Shown here: positions 1 through 9,914 of the stretch, piece after piece | How positions within the stretch are numbered: position 1 is the first letter of the stretch | How the letters are laid out: each line of letters begins with the position of its first letter | Assembly (NCBI GenBank): GCA_019095985.1 | Contig: CM032666.1 | Span: 59,815,437-59,879,436, forward strand | DNA length: 64,000 nt | Direction: 5' to 3' | Source of the DNA: Streblospio benedicti | Lineage: Eukaryota; Annelida; Polychaeta; Spionida; Spionidae | Notes under the pieces: generated by a model | Databases searched by the model: none | Told to the model about the DNA's origin: nothing | The model's input: only the letters and a program-made list of their open reading frames with translations | Program-made: the position numbers and the translations under genes

Positions 1-217
1 GGGGAATTAGCAAAATTTATTGCTTTTGAATGTTGAAAGGATCATAATAAAATGTTTAAAAATAAAAAAGATAATAATAAACACTCTTCTTTACTATTGT
101 GAATAAGAATTTGACTGCTTTACAAAAATATCCTTTGCCACACACCGCTTTCAAGGCCCTGGTTATGATTCTGATCCAGTAAAACCATGGACGTTACAGG
201 TAAGATCTTAGTGACTT

Positions 218-1717
218 CAGGGTTAGCACACTCCCAAATACTTATTTTTTCAGGGTTTTCAGGGTATTTTGACATAAAACGTGTCATTTTCCAGGGGTTT
301 GAGCTAATTTTCCAGGGGTAGTTATCTTCGATGATAATTAAATAGTGGTACTTCTAGAATTAAAAAGAATATATATAGGCAGTGTACACCCTTCACGGTC
401 ACTTGAAAAAAAAAACAGGTTTTTATTCATATAATCTTACGGGTAGTAACACCTTTGGTAAGATTATATATGAATAAAAAAACATTTTTGTTCAAGTGAT
501 TGTGACACCCTTCCTGTACAGATGCAATTTAGAGTGATTTATCCAAAGAGGATCTCTACATAGCATATGCATATGCAAGGTTTATTTGTTGATACTGATA
601 GCATACTTTGACAATATTTTTGAATATTCTAATGACATGTGGTCAGTGCTAGCTACACTGAATAAAAAATTGAATAAATTTCTATTTTTTTTTTTCTTTA
701 AATTTGAAAAAATCCTCGTCTCATGGGAATCATTTTTTAAAAAAGATCACCAAAAAATCCGACAAAAATTGACAAAGTTATTAACAGTTCTTTGTCTGTT
801 TTGGGGTATAAATTCTGACCACGATTTTCCCATTTACCCATGACATGTTAAATGTGATTCAAAATCTGTCCAATTTCCGTAGTATAGCTGATGCTGCAGA
901 CCCACAAAATCGGAGATGCCTTTTTTAAATTGACAATGTGTTTGATTTTCTGACCATCCGGCGACAACTATGAAAATTTCATACACATCAGCCTGTCAAC
1001 ACATATATACTATATTTTCTGAATTTTACTGGTGCCGTGGTGGGGCCGTGTTTATGTCTAATTCACTGACACATTTGAATTTGCTTTCATTTTCGCTCAC
1101 ATTATCACACGTTTTTGTCTTTCAAGCTACATAAACTTCACCCATCTTATTGTCAAAAAGTAGTATACTTTACCTGCATCCGTTCTTCATCATCGAAAGA
1201 CACAGACATATCCTCAATTCATAATAATTAAAACAATCATTGTTAAACATTTCTGAGAAATATCTGAAACCAGGTCTGACACCAAAGTGCCGGTGGATGT
1301 GCCACTTCGACTGGTGGAATAGAAAACGAAACTGGTGCATAACTAATTTATGGCGCTGGGCAACTAACAGAAATTAAGCCTCCTAGGCGGTGCATACGTC
1401 TTTTATAGGAAGCCGTTCAAATTGAGTTTGCCACATATTGCACAATAGTATCAGTAGGTGCCGGTGGTGGCGCTTTTGTTTGCGAGGTGCAGTAGAAAAG
1501 CAGCGGTGCATATAAATCACTTTGGCAAATCGAGTTTGTTACATAAACACAGGAAATGACACGGGATTTTATTATTTTTTGTGCAATTTACTCGTTTTCA
1601 AAGACTTTCCGGGACATGGTCAAATTCCCAGGGGTATTCCCGGTCATATTTGCTGAAAATCAAATTCCCGGGTTTTCCCGGGTTTTTCAAAGGTTATGTT
1701 CTGAATCAGTAACCCTG
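218..1717. mobile_element. Non-autonomous hAT-like DNA transposon, 1.5 kb
   Basis: The ends are short inverted repeats, CAGGGTT (218-224) and AACCCTG (1711-1717). They are flanked by an exact 5-bp direct repeat GACTT at 213-217 and 1718-1722. Removing the element and one GACTT restores the sequence of the neighbouring tandem units (GTGACTTAAGTAGTC), so both edges are confirmed by paralogous empty sites. CAGGG-type ends with a 5-bp target duplication fit a hAT-like (hAT5-type) element. No transposase is visible; the open frames at 586-843 and 1556-1834 show no recognisable motif. Family assignment is inference, whereas the insertion itself is seen directly. Confidence 0.8.
381..520. repeat. 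Long hairpin inside the hAT-like element
   Basis: The arms around 398-444 and 458-506 are near-perfect inverted repeats. One arm runs TCACTTGAA, an A-run, then TTTATTCATATAATCTTAC; the other is its reverse complement, separated by about 15 bases. It may be a small fold-back element nested in the larger transposon or part of the transposon's own interior. No flanking target duplication was recognised. Confidence 0.6.
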
Positions 1718-3165
1718 GACTTAAGTAGTCAAAATGAAGATACTGACTCAATTATAAGTATGGACACAGACGAAACTGCACCTCTCAGAACGAACAGAAG
1801 TTGTTTGATAGTGTTATTGCATTTTGAATGTTGAAATACGGATCATAATAAAATGTTTAAAAATAAAAAGATAATAATAACACTCTTCTTTACTATTGTG
1901 AATAAGAATTTGACTGCTTTACAAAAATATCCTTTGCCACACCGCTTTCAAGGCCCTGGTTATGATTCTGAATCAGTAAAATTCTGGACGTACAGGTAAG
2001 ATCTTGGAGATTTAGTAGTCAAAATGAAGATACTGACTCAATTATAAGTATGGACACACGAAACTGCACCTCTCAGAACGACCAGAAGAAGTTGTTTGAT
2101 AGTGTTATTGCTTTTGAATGTTGAAATACGGATCATAATAAAATGTTTAAAAATAAAAAGATAATAATAACACTCTTCTTTACTATTGTGAATAAGAATT
2201 TGACTGCTTTACAAAAATATCCTTTGCCACACCGCTTTCAAGGCCCTGGTTATGATTCTGAAACAGTAAAATGCTGGACGTACAGGTAAGATCTTGGAGA
2301 AGTAGTCAAAATGAAGATACTGACTCAATTATAAGTATGGACACAAATGAAACTGCACCTCTCAGAATGACCAGAAGAAGTTGTTTGATAGTGTTATTGC
2401 TTTTGAATGTTGAAATACGGATCATAATAAAATGTTTAAAAATAAAAAGATAATAATAACACTCTTCTTTACTATTGTGAATAAGAATTTGACTGCTTTA
2501 CAAAAATATCCTTTGCCACACCGCTTTCAAGGCCCTGGTTATGATTCTGATCCAGTAAAACCATGGACGTACAGGTAAGATCTTGGTGACTTAAGTAGTC
2601 AAAATGAAGATACTGACTCAATTATAAGTATGGACACAGACGAAACTGCACCTCTCAGAACGACCAGAAGAAGTTGTTTGATAGTGTTATTGCATTTTGA
2701 ATGTTGAAATACGGATCATAATAAAATGTTTAAAAATAAAAAGATAATAATAACACTCTTCTTTACTATTATGAATAAAAATTTGACTGCTTTACAAAAA
2801 TATCCTTTGCCACACCGCTTTCAAAGCCCTGGTTATGATTCTGATCCAGTAAAACCATGGACGTACAGGTAAGATCTTGGTGACTTAAGTAGTCAAAATG
2901 AAGATACTGACTCAATTATAAGTATGGACACAAACGAAACTGCACCTCTCAGAACGACCAGAAAAAGTTGTTTGATAGTGTTATTGCTTTTGAATGTTGA
3001 AATACGGATCATAATAAAATGTTTAAAAATAAAAAGATAATAATAACACTCTTCTTTACTATTGTGAATAAGAATTTGACTGCTTTACAAAAATATCCTT
3101 TGCCACACCGCTTTCAAGGCCCTGGTTATGATTCTGATCCAGTAAAAGCATGGACGTACAGGTAA

Positions 3166-3426
3166 GATCTTGGTGACTTAAGTAGTCAAAATGAAGATAC
3201 AGACTCAATTATAAGTATGGACACAGACGAAACTGCACCTCTCAGAACGACCAGAAGAAGTACTAATAAAACTGAAGTAGAGACTGTGAAAGAAGAACCT
3301 GATGTGCCAGCTAAGAGAAAACGTGGTAGACCAACCATGGTAGACCAAAAGAATGCTGTAGAAAGCATTGTTCTTACTTGTGCAAAAGTTACCAGAAGTG
3401 ATACGGCTGCCAAACTCGTCCAATGA
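3166..3426 (+). CDS. AT-hook-containing reading frame, last exon-like piece of the array
   Basis: This frame is open from 3166, just after the donor-like TAA of the last tandem unit, to a stop at 3424-3426. An internal ATG at 3217 would give 69 residues. It contains KRKRGRPT, a clear AT-hook core (RGRP codons at 3322-3333), preceded by an acidic stretch (KTEVETVKEEPDVPAK). AT-hooks bind the minor groove of AT-rich DNA, so a nuclear protein is likely. Only its first part (SSQNEDTDSIISMDTDE...) is repeated in the upstream units; from 3261 the sequence is unique. It is probably one exon of a larger or dead gene. The start is uncertain and no acceptor is obvious. Confidence 0.45.
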   Translation, partial: DLGDLSSQNEDTDSIISMDTDETAPLRTTRRSTNKTEVETVKEEPDVPAKRKRGRPTMVDQKNAVESIVLTCAKVTRSDTAAKLVQ

Positions 3427-5137
3427 AAAATCTAGTATCCAACGGGAGGTGCCTTTTCTCTTTTGGGGTAACTAACGATTTAAATGCAAGATGGGAGGGA
3501 GACGTGTGTTGTACTGAGTGTTGGCGACGTAAGGCGACGTAAAACAAGAATAACGGCAAGGTTTTGTGGTGTATCTTTATCTATCTACGCTTTTAATTTG
3601 GCATAATATGGTGCCTTGACATGGGGTGAAATTAATTGACGAAGAAGTAGTATCAAACGAAGATGACAAGTAAAAGGTGACAAGAAGTTGACATGAGTCA
3701 TGAAGTAGGTGAATCTATAAAATGAACAAAAACAATCTAATTAAATGCTAAATATTTCCTTAAAATTCACCAAAGCTATCATCAAATCAATTAACAATAC
3801 CTAATAATAAACCATTTTTGCATTTCCTTAATTGTATTAAAATTATACAAAGAGCTAAATACATATAATATACTCACAAATATATGGGATATCTTCACAA
3901 AACCTTAACCTTCCTTCCATTGCAAAATTCTAGAATGTGATGTGTCAAAAATGCAATACTCAAAGTTCACACATACTATATACATGCAAACCCTCCAAAC
4001 TGGCATTAACACTGAGTACCATTTAAAATTTCCTTGGTTTTTTTTTCCGCTGTGCTATGAATCAGCTCGCACAAAAATGTGATTTTCTTTGCAACACAAT
4101 GCACGTAAAATGTGATTTTTGACAACCAATAAGGAACGTGAGTTTTACAATTGCCAGAAGTAAATGCAATAAAGCAGTGCTGATGATCTGTAGAATGGAG
4201 GACATAGTCATACCTATAAATGGGTTGGGGGGGGCACAGGGGCCACATAGATCCCCCCCCCCTTTCAGCCTTTCAGCCATCATGTGTTTGAGCCCCCTCT
4301 TTACAGAGTTCGTGCCTCCCTTAAACATTGCACCAAATTGCACCATTACAAACACTTTTTTGGATCTGACCAATCAACAAACATGAAATGTCCTAATCAT
4401 AAATATTAATTAGTAGACTTTTCTAATCCCTTTTTGCACCTTTTCTCAAGTGGTTTGAGATGCAGTGCAATAACAGTAATGAACCTGTTATTATAGTGGG
4501 TAATCATCTATCAGAGTATCGATGTAAGTATAACAGGGGCACAATAAAACATTGTCTAATAAAAATTTTATTCTTGTAAGACACCCATTATCAGTCAAAG
4601 AGATTAATTGGTCAGTTTATATTACTGACTTAGGGCTGGGTGGTTTTGAGAAGTGTATGTTTATACTTGTATATGCCACGTCAGTATAATAAATAATTTT
4701 TGACTTGACTTAACTTGTTTAAAACTGCAGGTTTTCTGTAAAACAGCTACTTTATATTTGTTTGATCTATGACTAATCATACATAATGTCTCACAAAAAA
4801 CAAAGAAACAAAAGCAAGTTGGAATACAGAAACAAAACCAAAATCCCACAATTATAAAAACCAGATATTCACAGAAACTTCTTTCAATTTTAAATACTAT
4901 TAACTAATTTTGTCTTTTTATAGACTCATTTCTCATAAGCAGTCTCCCATTTAGTCACTAGTCCACTCGTCCAGACTAGTAGAAAGTGGGGTAGGACTCG
5001 TGCTGAATTCAATTCACTCGTCCTGCATAGGAGTTGCTGCTGAGCCAAAACACATTTGGCAAATTGTCAGGACGAGTGACTTTTGAGGAGGACTAGTACC
5101 TTTTTAAAGTTAGTAGCCATGCTGAAGAGTAACGATT
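3427..5137. other. Non-coding stretch with G/C homopolymer hairpin
   Basis: I see no supportable gene. Around 4218-4262 a run of eight G and a run of ten C face each other (TTGGGGGGGGCAC / GATCCCCCCCCCC), a likely small repeat-element remnant. At 4952-5098 CACTCGTCC/GGACGAGTG motifs occur in inverted orientation with ACTAGTCC and GGACTAGT near the ends, suggesting an old miniature inverted-repeat element. No target duplication was identified. Confidence 0.4.
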
Positions 5138-5432
5138 GAGGCTTAATTGGGAAACTGTTGCTGTTATCGCTGTTGTCGCGTGGCATATAGACCTTCCGAG
5201 AAGACAGTGGGTAGCACTGTACATAACAAGAGCTAAGGTGGCAAAGACAAGAGACAACATGTGCCGGTGGGGATTCTCTCAACACGAATCCTGTCTGTGC
5301 GGAGAGGATCCACAGACTACTGAACATATCCTGCAGGAATGTGAGCTGAGCACACTCTGCTCAGACTCTGGTCTCAGGGACGCAAATGAGACAGCCCGAC
5401 AGTGGGCGGAGATATGGTGTGACAAGATATGA
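5138..5432 (+). mobile_element. LINE ORF2 C-terminal fragment (Jockey/CR1-like)
   Basis: The frame encodes the tail of a non-LTR retrotransposon polyprotein. It has the characteristic cysteine/histidine motif CLCGEDPQTTEHILQEC, preceded by RRQWVALYITRAKVAKTRDN and a WGF segment, and followed by ETARQWAEIW before the stop at 5430-5432. In intact elements this lies downstream of the reverse transcriptase domain. The frame is closed upstream by a stop within about 10 codons of 5138, so only the last ~98 codons survive, which is typical of 5'-truncated LINE copies. No poly-A or simple-repeat tail is obvious directly after it. Confidence 0.8.
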
Positions 5433-6250
5433 TGATATAGATCTCTCGGGATTCTCCGGGGATTTAGGCTACTGTAAGTCATACATTATTGAATCGGCTT
5501 CTCCAGTTATTTTGGCATTCTCCAAAGGTTTAGATTAACTTTTCTTTCATCTCTTTTTATTATCTTTTTTCAATTTTTATTTTCTCGAGTTCCCTCCCAT
5601 TTTGAACATTCAGACATAGATATTTTTCAATAGAGATATCAAATTATGAAATCTTCATTGCCAAAAAGTAACTTTTATAGGAGAACCATAAGCCTATTTT
5701 TCAATTGCAATGGGTGTACATCATAATACAATTTGGGTGTTTTGCCTCAATGTATTTTTTGTGTATCTATTCTACAAGGATCGTTTATGAGCACTGGGAT
5801 ATCCAATGCTTTTAAAAATTGTGCCTGCCAGTATAACCCAACAAAAAATGAAGTTAAGACCAAAGATGAAGAAACAAAAGAAGGTAAGAAATTAACAACG
5901 CCAAATCGCTGAATACTCTATATTTGATTAAATATCATTTAAAAATTTACATGTATTATTAATCATACATTGTCCTCCACAAGAAACAAAATCAAAAATC
6001 AATAAATAAATACATGTATTCATATATGATGTAGACATCATACGGACATCTATACATTTTTGGCATACTATAGTCATTAAGTAAACAATTATATTATAAA
6101 ATTTAAACATAATGCACCCTTATAACCATCTGGCTTGTCAGCCAATAGCACACAGTATAATGCATGGGTTCACCACTAAAGAGTTATTACTACATATCAC
6201 TCATATACATGGCACAGAAAGGTTCATTGTATCACTCTATCAGTGACACA
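5433..6250. other. Non-coding stretch with one dispersed repeat
   Basis: No coding region is recognised. On the minus strand 5935-6110 matches a second copy at 39757-39880 on the plus strand. The shared core contains TCTACATCATATATGAATAC and reads ATAATTGTTTAC at the far side. The element family is unknown. Confidence 0.5.
5935..6110 (-). repeat. Dispersed repeat, copy 1 (partner at 39757-39880)
   Basis: In minus-strand orientation this runs ATAATTGTTTAC ... GTATGATGTC ... ATATGAATACATGTATTT and matches the plus strand at 39757-39880 with about 80-85% identity by eye. Neither copy carries a convincing protein, and no target duplication was found. Confidence 0.6.
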
Positions 6251-6254
6251 CCTC

Positions 6255-6365
6255 TATATACATAACATCGTTATAAACAAGGCAGATATTGTATATGTTT
6301 CAAACTGAAAGCAACAAAAATGTTCAAATGTTCAAGGTAAGTTTTTTAGCTACGTCATAAAATCC
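6255..6365 (+). repeat. Single diverged unit of the 7.4-8.0 kb tandem array
   Basis: CATAACATCGTTATAAACAAG through GGTAAGTTTTTTAGCTACG matches the beginning of each unit in the array at 7398-8013. The second half of the unit (the TAGTCTCG block) is missing here. Confidence 0.7.
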
Positions 6366-7130
6366 TAAATCCTGTATTCTATTTGGTTTAGAGCCGAAAT
6401 CAGGGGTCAAGATGAACTCCATAATGCCCGGTGCAATAGGGCCCTCTGCATAAGTACAGAATGATCAAGAGTGAAACTGTTTGCCTTGTCCTTTTTGCAA
6501 GTCTAGCCATGGGTCTGGCAGGGGAAAATGAAAAATCACTGTTGAATCTCCAATGCACAACGTTTTCAGTACCCCACCCCACCTTCCACCACCACACACA
6601 CAATTAAAAGTAAAAATAGAAAATAGAATAAAGATAATATATGTAATAAGAGTTTTTTTCCAGACCTTGTAGACCGTCATCATCATCAGATCGGAGAAAC
6701 ATCAAAAAAGAATATGAACAAAAAGTTAAACATAGGTAGTTTCATCCTTATGTATTCAGGCTTATTACTTATTGGAAATATACCATGAACATCAGACTTT
6801 GATGGCTGTGTGAATGGGAAAGGCGTGAAACCCATGAGGTAGTTTAAACGTCCACGGTTGCAAAAGTAAATCAGAGTAAGAAACCATCATGAAAGATGTC
6901 TATTACAAACAACATTGAACTGCCGAACTCTTCTAATTCTCTCTCCTACCTTTCCAGCTTTTCAATCAAAGTTTCAAACGTGTCCAGTGTTGTAAGATAC
7001 ATTCCTAAGTGGTAAAAATGCGACATGTGTGTGGAGTGTTCTAGAAGAAGCCGGTAGATACTGTAGAACAAATCAGCTTGGCGGTGAAAAAAAAATCGCA
7101 AAGACGTCACACATGCTTCATTACAGACGG
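6366..7130. other. Non-coding stretch, nothing recognised
   Basis: There are short open frames on both strands without recognisable motifs. A (CA)n-like run occurs near 6594-6602. I see nothing else to support. Confidence 0.4.
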
Positions 7131-7263
7131 CAGACGTGTGCATGGAAATAAACGTAACTATTTTTTTTAAATTGATTTCTATTATCTTATTTCTTTTCAG
7201 ACGTGTGCATGGAAATAAACGTAACTATTTTTTTTATTTGATTTCTATTATCTTATTTTTTTT
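7131..7263 (+). repeat. Direct tandem duplication of a 67-bp segment
   Basis: CAGACGTGTGCATGGAAATA... at 7131-7197 is repeated at 7198-7263 with only small differences in the T-rich tract. It is followed by an (ATT)-rich low-complexity stretch to about 7350. Confidence 0.85.
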
Positions 7264-7397
7264 GTTAATGAATAATTATTATTGTTCTATTATCATCATT
7301 TTATTGTATTATAATTATTGTTATCATTATTATTATATTGTTTTATTATGTTATATTTGTATTGACCAATGTGGTGGAAACAAACAATAAACATATA

Positions 7398-8013
7398 CAT
7401 AACATCTTTATAAACAAGGCAGATATTGTATCAAACTGAAAGCAGGGTAAGTTTTTTAGCTACGTCATAAAACTATAGTATCCCACACAACCTCCAAGCA
7501 GTCACTAGTCTCGATCAACCAGACTGACACTACTGCGTTCGAGAGATTTGTAGGTCGGTCTGGTAAAGAACAGCATGTTATAGTGCACCGCGTAACATAA
7601 CATCTTTATAAACAAGGCAGATATTGTATATGTTTCAAACTGAAAGCAATAAAAAGCAATAAAAATGTTCAGGGTAAGAAAAGGTAAGTTTTTTAGCTGC
7701 GTCATAAAACTATAGTATCCCACACAACCTCCAAGCAGTCACTAGTCTCGATCAACCAGACTGACACTACTGCGTTTGACGGTCTGGTAAAGAACAGCAT
7801 GTTATAGTGCACCGCGTAACATAACATCTTTATAAACAAGGCAGATATTGTATATGTTTCAAACTGAAAGCAATAAAAAGCAATAAAAAAATCAGGGTAA
7901 GAAAAGGTAAGTTTTTTAGCTTTAAAACTATAGTATCCCAAGAGTCACTAGTCTCGATCAACCAGACTGACACTACTCGAGAGACTTGTAGGTCGGTCTG
8001 GTAAAGAACAGCG
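7398..8013 (+). repeat. Three-unit tandem array, ~200-225 bp units
   Basis: Units begin with CATAACATCTTTATAAACAAG at 7398, 7596 and 7820. Each contains GGTAAGTTTT (donor-like) and then a block starting TAGTCTCGATCAACC at 7506, 7743 and 7949. That block ends in GGTCGGTCTGGTAAAG, which partly complements its start. The block shares its terminal sequence with the miniature element at 16442-16516, so each unit probably carries an old insertion that was then multiplied with its surroundings. Confidence 0.85.
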
Positions 8014-9868
8014 TAAAATCAGCACATGGCGATGTTTACATACAAGACAACGTGCTACGTATGTGTACAGTACTGCTGGATACTGAAAAGACGGTTTGAG
8101 TTGTTGGTGAAATGTTGTTCTACTTTTTAAAACTAATTTGTTGGTGATAATGCTCGTGAACAGGCTATAACGTATTAGCATGTTCTGAGAGCAGGACTAG
8201 AGGACCAGCATTATTTTCTATTAATCAGCACAGCCTGCAAAGGCTGATCAAGAAAAGTGTGACAACAACACCCATGCTATAACTTGTAAGTAGATCTAAT
8301 GATAATCAGTATTCATCAGTTCAACACCCTCTAAAGGAAACATAAACATATTTTTATTATGTACAGAAATAGCTAATCATCTTAATATTTAGAGTTGTCA
8401 ATTCTTCTTCAGTTGATGACACTATTTGGCAGTTGGAAGACAGTGAATGCTTGCCGTGGAAGATCCTAGACATCTGCAGCTAGGACTAAGATTTTCAATT
8501 ATTAGTCCTAGTCTGCAGTAATTAGCACAAAGCATTCAAATCATGCTTAGCCTTTGGCAGATGTTGGTACCAGTATATATCAAGGTCAAGATCAAACATG
8601 ACTTTTGGATACTATGCACATACTATGGGAGCAAAATTGTCCAATGGTAAATAGTAGAATCAAACAGAAAATCTAACAGCCCACTCATAAATAAACATTA
8701 AAATGAGGAAATGCATGAAGTGTAGTCTGTACTACAGTTACTTGTTACGACCTGCAGTTACGTTTCAGATAGCTGTCATAGAACACATGAGTAAATAATT
8801 ATAAGCATGACTAAATTGGAACAGTTCCCTCTTATGAAATGGTTTACAAGGAATGCATCCTCTTGGATAGACAAATTTTAGCATCCAACAACATGAGTGC
8901 CTAAAATGGAATGAGAACAGGAACTGAAACAATGGCTAGTACTTAAAAGCTATACCATGTACATGTATAGTGTCAAGCCCTACTAATATATTTTTTCAGA
9001 TATATTAAGTTTTCATAATTGAGATCATTATGTATGTCTATATTTCCTGCTAGCTGTATAAGACTTCAAAAACTGAAAATTAATAATTTGTGTATCAATT
9101 TAAATTTTTCGAGTCTACAGATTCCATGTAAAAATGATAGAGATCACTGTAATCATTTGCTGTATTTCCTCTAATTATTCTTTATTTTTATGAATTTGAG
9201 TATTATATATCAGCATTTGATATTCAATGTTGTAACCTAAATCAGTTTTTTTCCCCAATGATACGCTTATTGTTATCCACTAAAATAGTGATCACTTCAA
9301 ATTAGTTTCAATATTATTTTACTCTTGTTGCCACCACTGCATGGAGAGGAAAAGAAATAAGAACTTTGCTAAATATAATGGAATCGCAAAATTCTGGGAG
9401 CACATTAATTGCAAAATGTAGATTGCATTATTTCAGGAAGCATACAATGCAAATGGAAATAGGTTTGCCAGTCCTTGAAAATATTAACTGGCAAATTAGC
9501 TTGTATTGGTAGCAGTATAAGGTATGGATGATCTTTCTTGGTGACCTAAAATTGTGTTGGTTCAATAAAAAGTGTTCCAAACCTAAATCAAAAACATTTA
9601 CTAGTATTTGTTGCTTGTAGTCTTGTGAAGGAAGTAGTCTCGTTGATGGAAGTTATGTAATAGTAATTTGCATTTATTTTATCAGCTCCATGGGAACTGG
9701 TTATGAAGAATTGTTTTAATCTATTACACTCTGTGTTGTAAATAACCATGAAATCATGAATTGCATGCAAAATGATATACCAGTAGTAAAATAATCGATA
9801 TTTTCTAATATCGCATGATGAAGAAAAATGGAGAAATCTGATTGGCTGAGAAAAATGTGACAATCTGA
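8014..9868. other. Non-coding AT-rich stretch
   Basis: No gene or RNA was recognised. The small open frame at 9588-9863 (minus) has no known motif. The base composition is like that of its neighbours. Confidence 0.4.
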
Positions 9869-9914
9869 TCTATCTCCCTGGCTAGAGGGAGGTAGATCAT
9901 GATCTACCTCCCTC
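9869..9914. repeat. Perfect 30-bp palindrome within a longer hairpin
   Basis: Positions 9885-9914 read the same on both strands, centred on TAGATCATGATCTA and flanked by GAGGGAGG/CCTCCCTC. A further GATCTATCTCCCTGG at 9868-9882 can also pair with the left arm, giving two alternative hairpins. Confidence 0.9.

Larger units (their letters stand above)
17..3260 (+). repeat. Tandem array of ~292-bp exon-bearing units
   Basis: Five full head-to-tail units lie at 1801-2091, 2092-2380, 2381-2673, 2674-2967 and 2968-3260 (289-294 bp). A first, partial unit (17-1800) is split by the insertion at 218-1717. Units begin at TTGTTTGATAG and end at CAGAAGAAG. Each holds an open stretch reading KYPLPHRFQGPGYDSDPV that runs into a consensus donor (TACAG|GTAAGA), and then a second open stretch reading SSQNEDTDSIISMDT. 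The copies differ by scattered single bases, so the array is young to moderately old. It looks like repeated duplication of part of a gene. I do not recognise the protein. Confidence 0.9.

Noticed and set aside
4062-4373. 103-codon minus-strand frame
   Set aside because: It spans the G/C homopolymer hairpin and is overlapped by equally long frames on both strands; likely a repeat remnant.
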